From Pontibacter arcticus (GTDB lineage: Bacteria > Bacteroidota > Bacteroidia > Cytophagales > Hymenobacteraceae), in NCBI RefSeq assembly GCF_003284895.1, contig NZ_QMDV01000002.1:372001-436000 (forward strand): 64,000 nt of DNA, given 5' to 3'. Shown piece after piece: positions 52,294 through 62,305 of this stretch. The notes under the pieces were generated by a model. That model ran no database searches, had not been told where the DNA came from, and was given only the letters and a program-made list of their open reading frames with translations. The first letter of the stretch is position 1, and each line of letters starts with the position of its first letter. The position numbers and the translations under genes were made by a program.

Positions 52294-53628
52294 ATGTTTG
52301 ATAATTTAAGTAACAAGTTAGACCGCGCTTTTAAAACCCTTAAAGGCCAGGGGAGCATTACCGAAATTAACGTTGCACAAACTGTAAAAGAGGTGCGCCG
52401 TGCCCTTGTTGATGCCGACGTAAACTATAAAGTTGCCAAATCTGTAACCGATAAGATCAAAGACGAGGCCATGGGCCGCGACGTACTGATTGCAGTATCT
52501 CCGGGACAGCTGATGGTGAAGATTGTCTACGAAGAACTGACCCAGCTGATGGGCGGCGAGAAGCAGGATATCAACTTGAAAGGTGATCCGGCTATTATCC
52601 TGATTGCTGGTTTGCAGGGTTCCGGTAAAACAACGTTCACGGGCAAGCTGGCTTCTTATCTTAAAAAGCAAAACCGCAACATACTGGTAGCTGCCTGCGA
52701 CGTGTACCGTCCGGCTGCGATAACCCAGCTGCAAGTTTTGGGCGAGCAGGTTGGCGTGGAAGTATACAGCGAACTGGAAAACAAAAACCCGGTTCAGATT
52801 GCACTGAATGCCGTTGAGTACGCTAAGAAAAATAACAAGAAAGTAGTCATCATCGATACCGCCGGTCGTTTGGCCGTGGACGAGGCGATGATGAAAGAAA
52901 TAGCTGAAGTTAAAGCTGCAATCAAGCCAACGGAAACCCTGTTTGTGGTAGATGCCATGACGGGACAGGATGCTGTAAATACAGCTAAAACCTTTAACGA
53001 GCGCATTAACTTCGATGGCGTTGTCCTGACAAAACTGGATGGCGACTCGCGTGGTGGTGCGGCCCTTTCGATCCGTTCTGTTGTAGAAAAGCCAATCAAG
53101 TTTATCTCGACCGGCGAGAAAATGGAAGCCCTTGACCTGTTCTACCCGGACAGGATGGCCCAGCGTATTCTGGGTATGGGTGACGTAATCTCGTTAGTAG
53201 AGCGTGCCCAGCAGGCCTTTGATGAAGACGAGGCCAAACGTATTAATAAGAAAATACGCAAAAACCAGTTTAACTTCGATGACTTCCTGACGCAGCTGGA
53301 GCAGATCAAGAAAATGGGGGATATCAAAGACCTTGTTGGCATGATACCGGGCGTTGGCAAGGCATTAAAAGATGTGGAGATTGATGATAACGCGTTTAAG
53401 CCGATCGAAGCGATCATAAAATCCATGACGGCCGCTGAGCGCGAAAACCCGGATATGATCAACGGTAGCCGCCGTGCCCGTATTGCCAAAGGTTCCGGAA
53501 CCGATATCACGCAGGTAAACAACCTGATGAAGCAGTTTAACGACATGCGCAAAATGATGCGCTCCATGAACAAGATGGCGGGCCAGCGTGGTGGTTTAAG
53601 CAACCTTGCCAAAATGATCAAGAAATAA
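52294..53628 (+). CDS. ffh: Signal recognition particle protein Ffh
   Basis: 444-aa SRP54 GTPase that binds signal sequences of nascent membrane proteins and docks with FtsY. The N-domain is followed by the G-domain motifs GLQGSGKTT (106-114), DTAGRL (188-193) and TKLDGDSRGG (246-255), then a methionine-rich M domain (about 320-444, MKQFNDMRKMMRSMNKMAG). It pairs functionally with the ffs RNA at 34.5 kb. Single gene, followed by a near-perfect palindromic terminator. Confidence 0.97.
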   Translation: MFDNLSNKLDRAFKTLKGQGSITEINVAQTVKEVRRALVDADVNYKVAKSVTDKIKDEAMGRDVLIAVSPGQLMVKIVYEELTQLMGGEKQDINLKGDPAIILIAGLQGSGKTTFTGKLASYLKKQNRNILVAACDVYRPAAITQLQVLGEQVGVEVYSELENKNPVQIALNAVEYAKKNNKKVVIIDTAGRLAVDEAMMKEIAEVKAAIKPTETLFVVDAMTGQDAVNTAKTFNERINFDGVVLTKLDGDSRGGAALSIRSVVEKPIKFISTGEKMEALDLFYPDRMAQRILGMGDVISLVERAQQAFDEDEAKRINKKIRKNQFNFDDFLTQLEQIKKMGDIKDLVGMIPGVGKALKDVEIDDNAFKPIEAIIKSMTAAERENPDMINGSRRARIAKGSGTDITQVNNLMKQFNDMRKMMRSMNKMAGQRGGLSNLAKMIKK

Positions 53629-53645
53629 GTAAATTGATATTACAT

Positions 53646-53686
53646 AAAGAGAAAGGCCATACTTTAAAGTATGGCCTTTCTCTTTT
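53646..53686. terminator. Palindromic terminator after ffh centred on AAGTAT motif
   Basis: AAAGAGAAAGGCCATACTTT and its complement meet directly at the centre, so the inner part is a back-to-back AAAGTAT pair. Lies between convergent ffh and the receiver gene. Confidence 0.9.
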
Positions 53687-53735
53687 ACCAGGTTTATACT
53701 TCCGTACAAAGTATAAACAGCAAAGTATAAATTAC

Positions 53736-54167
53736 TTATGTAGTACGTTTTACGTGGAGTTGCAATAGTTTGTAAAGGTCTTCGGGCTCGAACGGTTTGG
53801 AAAGATATGCATCGGCCCCAACAGACAGGCATTTAGCCGTTTCGCCGGGTGTATGGGCCGTTAGCGCAATAATCGGAATGGAGGAGATGGAAGTATCGGA
53901 AGCTCTGATCCTGGTTATCGTTTCATAGCCTCCCATTTCCGGCATCTGGATATCCATCAGCACCACATCATATGTATGCTGGCTCAGGTGTTCTAAAGCA
54001 AGCAGGCCATTCTCCACTGTATCAACCGTAAAATTCCAGCTTTCCAGAATCGTATTGATCAGGAATTGGTTTATTTCATTGTCTTCTGCCAGGAGAACAC
54101 GCAGGTTACCTAGCTCATTTTTCGAAACATCGTTGGGTTGTGCCGGATTGTGTAAAGACGATTCCAT
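53736..54167 (-). CDS. Single-domain response regulator (REC)
   Basis: 143 aa from the ATG at 54167 (a GTG at 54215 would add 16 residues without family match). The receiver domain has the acidic pair in LLAEDNEIN (27-31), phosphoacceptor Asp72 in VVLMDIQMPEMGG, Thr in ALTAHT and Lys in YLSKPFEPEDL. No output domain is attached. The motif style is that of receivers on hybrid histidine kinases, so it may be a separated receiver in a phosphorelay. No kinase gene is nearby. Confidence 0.86.
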   Translation of the reverse strand: MESSLHNPAQPNDVSKNELGNLRVLLAEDNEINQFLINTILESWNFTVDTVENGLLALEHLSQHTYDVVLMDIQMPEMGGYETITRIRASDTSISSIPIIALTAHTPGETAKCLSVGADAYLSKPFEPEDLYKLLQLHVKRTT

Positions 54168-54710
54168 GATCAAGTTGTTAGTAGGGGTTGCATGCCGCTG
54201 GTTAAGGAACAGCACTAAATAGCTCGAATAACAAGTATAGTAAAGTGTGAATAAAGTGATTTTTTCTGAATATAAAGCCAGATACTTTTAAAAATCGGCC
54301 AATACGTTAACAATAGAACTATGCGTGTGCTTTATCCTATAGTCAATCAACTTTATATTCAAAAGTCTTCTAAGCCGCTCACTAAAAAGTGTAATTTAAT
54401 TGGATAGTAATGTTGCTTTGCCAGCTACTTAAAATTAAATAGCTTATACTCCACTTGTGCGTTTTTAATGCATACTCGGAATATAAGCTATTACTTTATC
54501 GGGTGCTTTTGATCTGGTAAATACCTGATTGTATATGAATTTCCTGTAAAAAACTTGCTTATAACAATTTGTACGTGAGGCGCTTAAATTGGTTTATACT
54601 TTTAAAGAATAGTACTAAGTTGCTAAAAATCTCGTTTTAAAGTATGAAAAATGGGTTAATCTAAATGGATAGTGGCCCGTATGAATTATTTTGAAACAAA
54701 AGAAAAACCA
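54168..54710. other. Gene-free region between divergent receiver and lipoprotein genes
   Basis: About 540 AT-rich bases without a supportable gene. It holds several AAGTATA-type copies and an 11-bp inverted repeat, AATAGCTTATA (54438-54448) and TATAAGCTATT (54482-54492). The lipoprotein frame can be read from 54672, but a signal peptide starts at 54711. No clear promoter pair was found. Confidence 0.5.
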
Positions 54711-55325
54711 ATGAGACGAACATCAAAATTCAGTATGTTGCTTTTATTTTTTGCCTTGATGGTGCTGGGTAGCTGTTCTACTACCAAAGAGTCGGACCCG
54801 TTGGTGCAGGACGAACTTAAAGACTTCCGGGATTGGGTAAATACACAAACAAATACTGTAGCCGAAAGAACCTCACAGGACTGGAAAAGGTCGAAAGAAG
54901 ATTTCCAGATGCGGACTGCCGAACTGGACCATAAGCAGGAAAATTTTTCTGAAGAAGTGCGCGAGGAATACCAAACCCTGAAAGACAACTTTAACAGATT
55001 AGCTGAAAAAGAAGCGTCACGCCCTGCACAGGAAGCCGCTTTACCGGAATGGGAAGAACGCCTGCTGAGTACTTATTCCGATTACAGCACTATCACAAAG
55101 CAAAATGTGCGCGATGTGTATATTTATTTTATGGAGAATGTCCGCACCCAGCATACCAACTGGTCGAATGACGACTGGGACATGGCCAAGCTTGTTTTAG
55201 AAAAATTAAATACCCGCAAAGATGCAATAGACGATGGCCTGGAAACAGATGCTGAAGTAAAAATTAAGGCCCTGGAAATGGAATTCAGGACACTGGAAAA
55301 CGGTGCTGACCTCAGTGGTAATTAA
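54711..55325 (+). CDS. Hypothetical lipoprotein with helical, charged mature domain
   Basis: 204 aa from ATG 54711 (the frame is open from 54672). Signal peptide MRRTSKFSMLLLFFALMVLG followed by the lipobox cysteine at 22 (LGSC). The mature part is strongly charged and likely all-helical, with possible coiled coil at about 45-95 (WKRSKEDFQMRTAELDHKQE and the stretch after it). Not recognised as a named family; it resembles DUF-type lipoproteins of Hymenobacteraceae. It stands alone in AT-rich surroundings, with a perfect 14-bp hairpin about 115 bases after the stop. Confidence 0.72.
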   Translation: MRRTSKFSMLLLFFALMVLGSCSTTKESDPLVQDELKDFRDWVNTQTNTVAERTSQDWKRSKEDFQMRTAELDHKQENFSEEVREEYQTLKDNFNRLAEKEASRPAQEAALPEWEERLLSTYSDYSTITKQNVRDVYIYFMENVRTQHTNWSNDDWDMAKLVLEKLNTRKDAIDDGLETDAEVKIKALEMEFRTLENGADLSGN

Positions 55326-55439
55326 TTGATGATCTGGCTCTGTGTTTTGCTATAATAAAGTATAAAGTGCCTTTAGTTCTTATACAAGGCTAAAAAAACA
55401 TCAAACGGGAACTAAGTTCCGAGGGGTTGCTCTTAAAAG

Positions 55440-55490
55440 CACAAAGTTGCTGCCTGCCGGTATTTACACAAGCAGAGCAGCAACTTTGTG
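55440..55490. terminator. Hairpin between convergent genes
   Basis: CACAAAGTTGCTGC (55440-55453) and GCAGCAACTTTGTG (55477-55490) are perfect complements with a 23-base loop, followed by TTTAT. A weak or mRNA-stabilising terminator for the lipoprotein gene. Confidence 0.6.
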
Positions 55491-55532
55491 TTTATAGCTA
55501 TAATCAACTCTTTATAGGAGTGGCTTTTTGTT

Positions 55533-55573
55533 AAAGTATAAACCAGTACGGGACAGCTACCGGTTTATACTTT
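55533..55573. repeat. Inverted AAAGTATAAACC pair after threonine synthase
   Basis: AAAGTATAAACC (55533-55544) and GGTTTATACTTT (55562-55573) form a perfect 12-bp stem, five bases past the stop of the minus-strand thrC-like gene. Probably its terminator, built from the AAGTATA motif. Confidence 0.8.
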
Positions 55574-55577
55574 CAGA

Positions 55578-56783
55578 TCAGTTGGCGGCATACATGCCCG
55601 ATACGTTATCCATGTATTTTTGTCCGGAGCCTGTATTCAGCAGAAGGATATGCTCATTTGGTGAAATAAAATTGCTGTTAATTAATTTGCGGGCAGCCAT
55701 CCAGACGGCAGCACCTTCCGGAGCTACAAACAAACCCTCGCGACTGCCTAATTCCTGCATGCCTTCAATCATTTCGGCTTCTGTTATACTAATAGCCGTA
55801 CCACCCGACTCAGACAAAACACGCAGCATCATCTGTTCCCCTATCGGACGGGGCACAGCCAGCCCGTTTGCAATCGTCGCTTTACCGTTGTATTGTTGCG
55901 CATTCAGTTGTCTGCCTTCCAGCGTTTCAACGAGCGGGCAGCAATTGGCAGCTTGTACTGCTACCATGCGGGGCAGTTTTATACTTTCAGGCAGCCAGCC
56001 CATTTCCTGCAGTTCTCCGAAAGCTTTCCAGATTCCGATCAGGCCTGTTCCGCCACCGGCCGGGTAAAGTATAACGTCCGGTAGTTGCCAGTTAAGTTGT
56101 TCGGCAATCTCGTACCCCATTGTTTTTTTACCTTCCAGGCGATACGGCTCTTTTAACGTAGACACATCCAGCAAGTGCCCATCCGCATTTAGTTGTTTTG
56201 CAAAAGCGGCACAGTCGTTTATCAGGCCATCCAATAAATGCAGTTCGGCTCCGTACCATAAACATTCTTCCTGAAAAGCTTTAGGGGTATGGCGCGGCAT
56301 CACAACCACGGCCCGCATACCGGCTTTAGCGCAATAGGCAGCCATGGCCACACCTGCATTGCCGGCAGTCGGAATTATACAGCCTTCCGTCCCGAATTCT
56401 TTAGCTTTGGAAATTGCCATACTTAACCCACGCGCTTTAAATGAGCCGGTTGGGTTAAGCGATTCGTCCTTTAACTGCAGGTTAGACAGGTTATACTTCT
56501 GGGCCAGGTTGCTGAGGCTAAGGATGGGAGTGAAGCCCTCGCCAAGCGAAACTTTATGCTTGTTGCTGAATAGAGGTAGTAACTCCTGGTAGCGCCACAT
56601 GGTAGCTTCGCGTTGCTGCAGCATTTCTTTTGTTAAAGGAATACTTTGCAGGTCGTAGGTGGCGGCTAGAGGCAAGTGGCAGCAAACCGATAACGTATGT
56701 GCTTCGTGTGCAGTATACGTTGTGCCGCAATTAGAACAGGCAAGCCCGTTTATGTTGGTAAGGGGTGATGTCAGCGTTTCCAT
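55578..56783 (-). CDS. thrC: Threonine synthase-like PLP enzyme
   Basis: 401 aa from ATG 56783; the frame continues upstream 18 codons with a hydrophobic, unrelated stretch. The fold type II PLP lysine is Lys117 in NPTGSFKARG, with TAGNAGVAMAAY and the phosphate-binding YPAGGGTGLIG later. The N-terminus carries CSNCG (Cys16, Cys19) and Cys34-Cys35, a zinc-ribbon-like start seen in one threonine synthase branch. The likely reaction is O-phosphohomoserine to threonine; a related lyase is possible since no other thr gene is nearby. The LysR gene lies directly upstream. Confidence 0.82.
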   Translation of the reverse strand: METLTSPLTNINGLACSNCGTTYTAHEAHTLSVCCHLPLAATYDLQSIPLTKEMLQQREATMWRYQELLPLFSNKHKVSLGEGFTPILSLSNLAQKYNLSNLQLKDESLNPTGSFKARGLSMAISKAKEFGTEGCIIPTAGNAGVAMAAYCAKAGMRAVVVMPRHTPKAFQEECLWYGAELHLLDGLINDCAAFAKQLNADGHLLDVSTLKEPYRLEGKKTMGYEIAEQLNWQLPDVILYPAGGGTGLIGIWKAFGELQEMGWLPESIKLPRMVAVQAANCCPLVETLEGRQLNAQQYNGKATIANGLAVPRPIGEQMMLRVLSESGGTAISITEAEMIEGMQELGSREGLFVAPEGAAVWMAARKLINSNFISPNEHILLLNTGSGQKYMDNVSGMYAAN

Positions 56784-56848
56784 ATAAAAATTGTCTACGG
56801 CAAATAGGGCAACTGTTATGAGGAAACAAAATAGCAAAACGGAATAGG

Positions 56849-57754
56849 CTATTCCAGTTTGGAATACTGACGCTTGGTAAATTGAATGAAAGATTTGTAC
56901 GGCAGGTTGTTTTCGGTGCCCTTGCGTTGAATGAAATTAAAGGTGCGCTTCACTGTCAGGTCCTGTATGGCAACTTCAACCAGTTCACCGGATTCCAGTT
57001 CTTTGCGCACCGACTGGCGTGGCAGAAATGAAAGACAGGTGTCCACCCGCACAAAGTTCTTCAGCGCTTCGGTGCCGCCCAACCGTATTTTAATAGGCAA
57101 ATCGGCCAGCTTGATATTTTTTTTAGCAAGTGCTTCGTCTAAAACAGCCAGCGTACCGGAGCCTTGTTCGCGCAACGCAAGCGGAATATCGTAAAGGTCT
57201 TTGAGTTCGAGTTGCTGTTTTTTTAACGGGTTTTTAGAAGAGCAGACAGCAATCACATCATCCGTCAGGAAAGGGCTGTAAGTAACGTTACTCACTTTGT
57301 TAATGCCTTCCACAATGCCTAAATCAATTTCATGGTCGAGGAGGGCTTTGAGTATATTTTCTGAGTTACGGTTTTTAAGCGTGAAATGCACATGCGGGTT
57401 TTGCTGCAGATAAGCCGATAACACCGGCGGAAGTATGTAGAGCGAAATAGTTGTACTTGCACCAACTACCATCTGTACCTGCGGCGTAAACGATGTGTTT
57501 ATTACCTGTATTTCCTGGTAAAGCTCTTGTTGCAGTTGCTTGGCTACCAGTAACTTATTGAAAAGTAATTTGCCTGCCTGCGTTAAGTTTATACTATTTC
57601 CCAGGCGCTCAAACAGGCCGGTCTTGTAAAATTCTTCGAGGGCTTTAATTTGCTTGCTGATAGCCGACTGGCTGATAAACAAGGTATGGCTGGCCTTGGA
57701 AAAACTGAGCAAACGGGCAACCTCAAAAAAGATTTCGTGCTTGTGCGATAGCAT
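56849..57754 (-). CDS. LysR family transcriptional regulator
   Basis: 301 aa. N-terminal winged helix (1-60) with the LysR helix SQSAISKQIKALEEFYKTGLFERLGN (about 28-53, read in parts) and a C-terminal periplasmic-binding-like effector domain from about 90 (VVGASTTISLYILPPVLSAYLQ). Length is standard. It lies 65 bases upstream of the threonine synthase-like gene on the same strand and 12 bases downstream of the DinB gene. Regulation of either is possible; the effector is unknown. Sequence resembles CysB/CysL-like branch members in the effector-binding part. Confidence 0.9.
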   Translation of the reverse strand: MLSHKHEIFFEVARLLSFSKASHTLFISQSAISKQIKALEEFYKTGLFERLGNSINLTQAGKLLFNKLLVAKQLQQELYQEIQVINTSFTPQVQMVVGASTTISLYILPPVLSAYLQQNPHVHFTLKNRNSENILKALLDHEIDLGIVEGINKVSNVTYSPFLTDDVIAVCSSKNPLKKQQLELKDLYDIPLALREQGSGTLAVLDEALAKKNIKLADLPIKIRLGGTEALKNFVRVDTCLSFLPRQSVRKELESGELVEVAIQDLTVKRTFNFIQRKGTENNLPYKSFIQFTKRQYSKLE

Positions 57755-57766
57755 TTAAATAAAGCG

Positions 57767-58336
57767 TTAGCCGTTTTTTGGAATTAAGGCATTTACCTGC
57801 GGCATGTGGTGGTCAAAATGATCCTGCAGAAAAGTAAGGGTTTGGTTAATGGTAAGCATGCCCACTCTTGGGTGTCTGAAAATGGCTTTATCTAATACCT
57901 GAGCAGGCAGATCGGTGAGCATATCCTCTAACTGATACCGTACCTCATTCCATTTCTGCCGGAGCGTTTGCAGATCTTCTCCATAAGAAGCCAAAGTAGC
58001 AATACTGGACGGAGCCTTAAACTTCATCCCCGATTTTAAAGCCAGTTTTAAAAGTATCGTATAAAGTTCGCTGGAAAAAGATGCGGCCTTTAACTCATTT
58101 TCTTTTTTTACTTTGTGTTGAATGTAACTTAGCGTCAGTTCATCTACTTGGATCAAGTGGGCAATGATTTCCATAACCGACCATTTGCCTTCTGTTGGTT
58201 GTGCGGTCAGTATGGCTTCATCGTACACCTCCAGTTTATCAAGCAGCCGGTTTCTGGATTTTTCAAGTTGCAGATATTTTGCTTCGAGTCTGGGGTTCAT
58301 AAACAGTGTAAGTTGGTTGTATAAAACGGTACTCAT
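57767..58336 (-). CDS. DinB family protein (DUF664-like four-helix bundle)
   Basis: 189 aa. The bundle has possible metal-binding histidines in MEIIAHLIQVDE (about His60) and FLQDHFDHHMPQV near the C-terminus, the layout of DinB/YfiT-type proteins, some of which are thiol-dependent transferases. A second ATG (58300, MNPRLEAKYLQLE) may be the true start, since the first 12 residues lie outside the usual fold. It precedes the LysR gene by 12 bases. Substrate unknown. Confidence 0.82.
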   Translation of the reverse strand: MSTVLYNQLTLFMNPRLEAKYLQLEKSRNRLLDKLEVYDEAILTAQPTEGKWSVMEIIAHLIQVDELTLSYIQHKVKKENELKAASFSSELYTILLKLALKSGMKFKAPSSIATLASYGEDLQTLRQKWNEVRYQLEDMLTDLPAQVLDKAIFRHPRVGMLTINQTLTFLQDHFDHHMPQVNALIPKNG

Positions 58337-58535
58337 AAGCTAAACTTATACTTTGGGGTATGTTAAAGCTACATAAAAATATTGTGAAAACAAGTTATTG
58401 TATTCTGTTTTAAGCACTGCATTACTATAGGTAAGGTAGGTATGCAGGGTATACCGGCAAGTATCTATTTCTTTCAATAGAAGTATATATTATTTAGCTT
58501 AATTTTGAGTTGAAATCTGCTTAAAAGCCTAAAAT

Positions 58536-59249
58536 ATGTTAGCAAACGACCCAATCGGAACTGCCTTATCTGATTACCTGAAAGAAAAACAGGAAACAGA
58601 GATCATCGTTGAAAGTAATCTGACGGAAGATGATGTTATTCCGGTGCCTTACCTTTTCCGTTCCGAAGCCGAAATGCCAGAACTGGAGTTGCTGGCTTTG
58701 GATGAATGCCGGGGGAAGATACTGGATGTAGGAGCAGGTTCCGGATGCCACGCACTTGCCCTTCAGAAACGTAAAAAAGAAGTAACTGCACTGGATATTT
58801 CGGAAGGAGCCATACAAGTGATGCAGCAACAGGGTGTAAAACAGGTGCTGCACAAAAATATTTACGACCTTACCGATGGCAAGTATGATACACTCTTATT
58901 ACTGATGAATGGCATTGGTATAGCCGGCACGTTGTTCGGATTGGACAGATTACTGACGCATGCCAAATCTATATTGAAGCCCGGCGGACAAATTTTGCTG
59001 GAATCGGCGGATATACTGTATATGTTTGAAGACGAGGACGGCTCTGTTTTACTTGACCTCAACGCGGGCTATTATGGTGAAGTAAAGTATAATATGAAGT
59101 ATAAAACACACGAAAGCGGCTGGTTTAACTGGCTTTTTATCGATGCTGCCATCCTTCAGGATTATGCTAGCAAACACGGTTATGAGTTTGAAGTACTGTA
59201 CGAAGGCGAAAACGGGAATTACCTGGCCAGACTTACCTTGACTAAGTAA
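58536..59249 (+). CDS. Class I SAM-dependent methyltransferase
   Basis: 237 aa. Motif I is ILDVGAGSGCHALAL (62-76), followed by EVTALDISEGAIQVM (motif II region) and LLLLMNGIGIAGTLFGLDRLL (motif IV region, D/N-x-x-G variant), then ILKPGGQILLES. Substrate cannot be deduced. A TAATTTTG -7-like element lies 28 bases upstream (58500-58507). It stands alone and converges on pdhB. Confidence 0.85.
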   Translation: MLANDPIGTALSDYLKEKQETEIIVESNLTEDDVIPVPYLFRSEAEMPELELLALDECRGKILDVGAGSGCHALALQKRKKEVTALDISEGAIQVMQQQGVKQVLHKNIYDLTDGKYDTLLLLMNGIGIAGTLFGLDRLLTHAKSILKPGGQILLESADILYMFEDEDGSVLLDLNAGYYGEVKYNMKYKTHESGWFNWLFIDAAILQDYASKHGYEFEVLYEGENGNYLARLTLTK

Positions 59250-59268
59250 ATCTTTAATTTACAAGGTA

Positions 59269-59315
59269 TAAAAAGTAAAAGGCGGCCCGGTTATGAGTCG
59301 CCTTTTACTTTTTAT
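59269..59315. terminator. Bidirectional terminator between methyltransferase and pdhB
   Basis: AAAAAGTAAAAGGCGGC and GTCGCCTTTTACTTTTT arms (one wobble) around a 10-base loop, between convergent genes. Confidence 0.9.
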
Positions 59316-59328
59316 AGAACTAAAGCAA

Positions 59329-60312
59329 TTATGCTTTTTTGTACATCACTTGTTTTACGGCTTCGATGGTACGGGCAACGTTTGGCAACGAAGCCTCGAT
59401 CAGCGTTGGTGCATACGGAAGCGGCACATCGCGGCAGGTTACACGCTTAACCGGCGCATCCATATAATCAAAAGCGTTGCTCTGGATATGGTAAGCAAGC
59501 TCAGCAGAAATTGAGGCAAGCGGCCAGGCTTCTTCCACTACTACCATGCGGTTCGTTTTCTTAACAGACTCTACCAGCGTTTTGTAATCGATAGGGCGAA
59601 CAGTACGCAGATCAATTACTTCGGCGTTGATACCGTCTTTAGCCAGTTCTTCGGCAGCTGCCAGAACAACTTTCATCATCTTACCGAAAGATACAATGGT
59701 AACATCCGTTCCTTCGCGCTTGATATCAGCTACGCCAATTGGAATCAGGTATTCTTCTTCAGGCACTTCGCCTTTGTCGCCGTACATCTGCTCTGATTCC
59801 ATGAAAATAACAGGATCGTTATCGCGGATAGCAGATTTTAACAGGCCTTTCGCATCATAAGGGTTAGATGGAACTACTACTTTTAAGCCTGGCGTGTTGG
59901 CATACCAGTTCTCGAAGTTCTGGGAGTGCTGCGAAGATAACATACCTGCACTGCCTGTAGGGCCTCTGAAAACCATTGGCGCACTGTACTGGCCACCAGA
60001 CATGGACATTACTTTGGCAGCAGAGTTAATCACCTGGTCAATAGCAACCAGTGAGAAGTTGAAGGTCATAAACTCGATGATCGGGCGTAAACCATTCATG
60101 GCAGCGCCAACACCAATACCGGCAAAGCCAAGTTCTGCAATCGGTGTATCGATCACGCGTTCTGCACCAAATTCATCCAGCATACCCTGGCTTACTTTGT
60201 AAGCGCCATTGTATTCTGCCACTTCTTCGCCCATCAGAAACACGCTTTTATCGCGGCGCATTTCTTCTGACATCGCTTCGCGCAGGGCTTCTCTAAACTG
60301 TATACTTCGCAT
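59329..60312 (-). CDS. pdhB: Pyruvate dehydrogenase E1 component, beta subunit
   Basis: 327-aa TPP-dependent partner of E1 alpha. The N-terminal half has [38 protein letters not shown] (read in parts), [20 protein letters not shown] and the [26 protein letters not shown] region; the C-terminal transketolase domain ends [16 protein letters not shown]. These fit the PdhB/AcoB family and best the mitochondrial-type pyruvate dehydrogenase. E1 alpha and E2 are not in this window, so the complex is encoded at several loci. Confidence 0.92.
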   Translation of the reverse strand: MRSIQFREALREAMSEEMRRDKSVFLMGEEVAEYNGAYKVSQGMLDEFGAERVIDTPIAELGFAGIGVGAAMNGLRPIIEFMTFNFSLVAIDQVINSAAKVMSMSGGQYSAPMVFRGPTGSAGMLSSQHSQNFENWYANTPGLKVVVPSNPYDAKGLLKSAIRDNDPVIFMESEQMYGDKGEVPEEEYLIPIGVADIKREGTDVTIVSFGKMMKVVLAAAEELAKDGINAEVIDLRTVRPIDYKTLVESVKKTNRMVVVEEAWPLASISAELAYHIQSNAFDYMDAPVKRVTCRDVPLPYAPTLIEASLPNVARTIEAVKQVMYKKA

Positions 60313-60384
60313 ATAACTATTTATCTCGATTCAGAAGGTAAAATTAAGAGAACTCCGGCAATTTACAAGATTTATAGCGCACGA

Positions 60385-62172
60385 TTACCGAATCAACGCA
60401 TCCTCGAAAGCCGGTTTTCCTTTGTAGGTCCTGAACTCGAGATCGTTGATGGCTTTCTGGACAAATGTATTATCGGCTTTTATAGCTTTTCGCAGGCTGC
60501 TTTCCAGTAAAGCTGCATCATTGGTGTGTGCACCTAGCACAGCAATGGAGTAGTTGGCCAGCGCATCATTTGGTTTTAATTCCAGTGCTTTCCCGTAATA
60601 GGCCAGCGCACCCTCGTAATTTTCTTTCAGCAAATAGCTTAAGCCCAGGTTCATGTTGGTCTGGTAACTGTTGCCGGCATATCGCAGACTGGCAATTGCA
60701 TCATCATACTGGCCGATCTCAATTTCAAGGGCAGCTTTATCCGCGAACGTGCGTTGCAACATTTCCGGCTCGCCCCCTAACCGCAGGGCATAATCATAGT
60801 ATTGTAAGGCTTCCAGCATTTCGCCGCGAATGTGGTAGGCGCTGGCCAGGCTATAGTAGACAGGCACTGTCGGGTTCCGGAAACCGGCAAAGGTCAGGTT
60901 ATGGATGGCGCGCGTCAGTAACTCCTGTTTTGCTTTGGGTCTGTATTCTTTGCGTGCCATTTCCATGTAAACAGTGCCCAGGTTATAGTAAGCGGCCCAT
61001 TTGTCGGTGGTTTTTACAGCTGCCTCGTACAGCTTGCGTTTCTCATTTAATAACGGGGTAAGCGTAGCAGCGTACTGCAGTTCGTCTTCGGTCAGTACGT
61101 CGGAGTCGGCTTTCTCTTCTGCAATGCGGCGGGCCAGCAAGTATAACTCGTAATCCGATTTGCGGTTGCGGTTATAATTGATCTCGATGTAGGCAGCGCG
61201 CATGCCAGGGTATACATAGTTTTCGAGGTACTCGGCAGCGGCCACTGTTTTAAGCGCAGCTGTTTTCTGAGCGTTATTTTTATCACTTTCAAGTATAGCT
61301 ACAATCTCCTGCACATCTTTTTTAGGCAAGGCGGTCGCTTTTAACTTCCGGATGAGAATTTCGTCTGCTTTTTCCTGAGTAGGCTGGGTGGTAACGTTTA
61401 CTTTTTTGCCTGAATAATCTAAAACATTTACGCGGTCGCGGTAATATTGTGCTACTGCCGTGGCGCGTTTCTCGGCCATGTTGGTGCCTGCTTCATCCGG
61501 CGATTGGCTACCTGAAACTTTTACTGTTTGCGAGGCTACATTATCCAGGAAATACTGCTCGAGCGTTTGCAGTTTAGAACCGGCATAATTCTGAAGCTTC
61601 GCCTGGTTTTCTTCGAAGTAAAAAGTAAGTACAGCAGGTTTGTTTGCCCCTTCGGAGTAGGTTTCAGGTATAAAACTGAAATCGTTGTTGCGTACCAGCA
61701 GCAGGGGAGTTGTGTTCAGTCCGATGGCTACTTGTTTTGGCTTACCATACTTTGTTTCGCCGCCTTTTTTAGCAATGGCAAGGCCCTGCACCATCAATTT
61801 GCCGTTTTGCTTCTCTGGTAAATACGGGAAAGTAAATACTTTGCTGATGGTAGGCTTTTCCTTTTCAAACAAAAACTCACCGAATTCAAAATTGAGCGAA
61901 CCCAGGTTTTCACGCTTCTCGTCGTTGTTGTACAAATAAAACACATCCACTTTATAGCGTTGTTTGTCGCGCACGAGGCTGTTTGGTATTTGTCCTTTCA
62001 GCTCAAAAGTGATATTTTGGCCATTTGCAACTAGCGGGGAAGGCTCAACAGTTATGATTTGGTTTTTTTCAGCTTGCCGTACCATGCGTTGCAAGGTACA
62101 ACCGCTGCTAAAAATGCTGCCAACTATTAGCGTAAAAACTAGCTTGTTTGTTTGATTTGTAAGAAATTGCAT
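60385..62172 (-). CDS. OmpA-like and TPR lipoprotein
   Basis: 595 aa; lipobox SSGC with Cys25. Residues about 40-180 form a beta-rich domain, residues about 200-270 resemble an OmpA-like peptidoglycan-binding segment (FYFEENQAKLQNYAGSKLQ, then EKRATAVAQYYRDR), and residues about 390-590 hold at least five TPR units (YYSLASAYHIRGEMLEALQYYDYAL; NLGLSYLLKENYEGALAYYGKALELKPND). This combination suggests an outer membrane-anchored scaffold. It stands alone, after pdhB on the same strand with 72 bases between. No named family recognised. Confidence 0.75.
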   Translation of the reverse strand: MQFLTNQTNKLVFTLIVGSIFSSGCTLQRMVRQAEKNQIITVEPSPLVANGQNITFELKGQIPNSLVRDKQRYKVDVFYLYNNDEKRENLGSLNFEFGEFLFEKEKPTISKVFTFPYLPEKQNGKLMVQGLAIAKKGGETKYGKPKQVAIGLNTTPLLLVRNNDFSFIPETYSEGANKPAVLTFYFEENQAKLQNYAGSKLQTLEQYFLDNVASQTVKVSGSQSPDEAGTNMAEKRATAVAQYYRDRVNVLDYSGKKVNVTTQPTQEKADEILIRKLKATALPKKDVQEIVAILESDKNNAQKTAALKTVAAAEYLENYVYPGMRAAYIEINYNRNRKSDYELYLLARRIAEEKADSDVLTEDELQYAATLTPLLNEKRKLYEAAVKTTDKWAAYYNLGTVYMEMARKEYRPKAKQELLTRAIHNLTFAGFRNPTVPVYYSLASAYHIRGEMLEALQYYDYALRLGGEPEMLQRTFADKAALEIEIGQYDDAIASLRYAGNSYQTNMNLGLSYLLKENYEGALAYYGKALELKPNDALANYSIAVLGAHTNDAALLESSLRKAIKADNTFVQKAINDLEFRTYKGKPAFEDALIR

Positions 62173-62305
62173 ATCCAGTTGTGAGCCCCGTACGTAAAAG
62201 GTATAACAAAAACCACTTTAAAGCGTTATGGCTCTGCTATTTTCTGTTGTAAATTTTGATGGAATCGGTTTTAAAAATACTTTTAAGTTAACTTAACCAG
62301 GACAA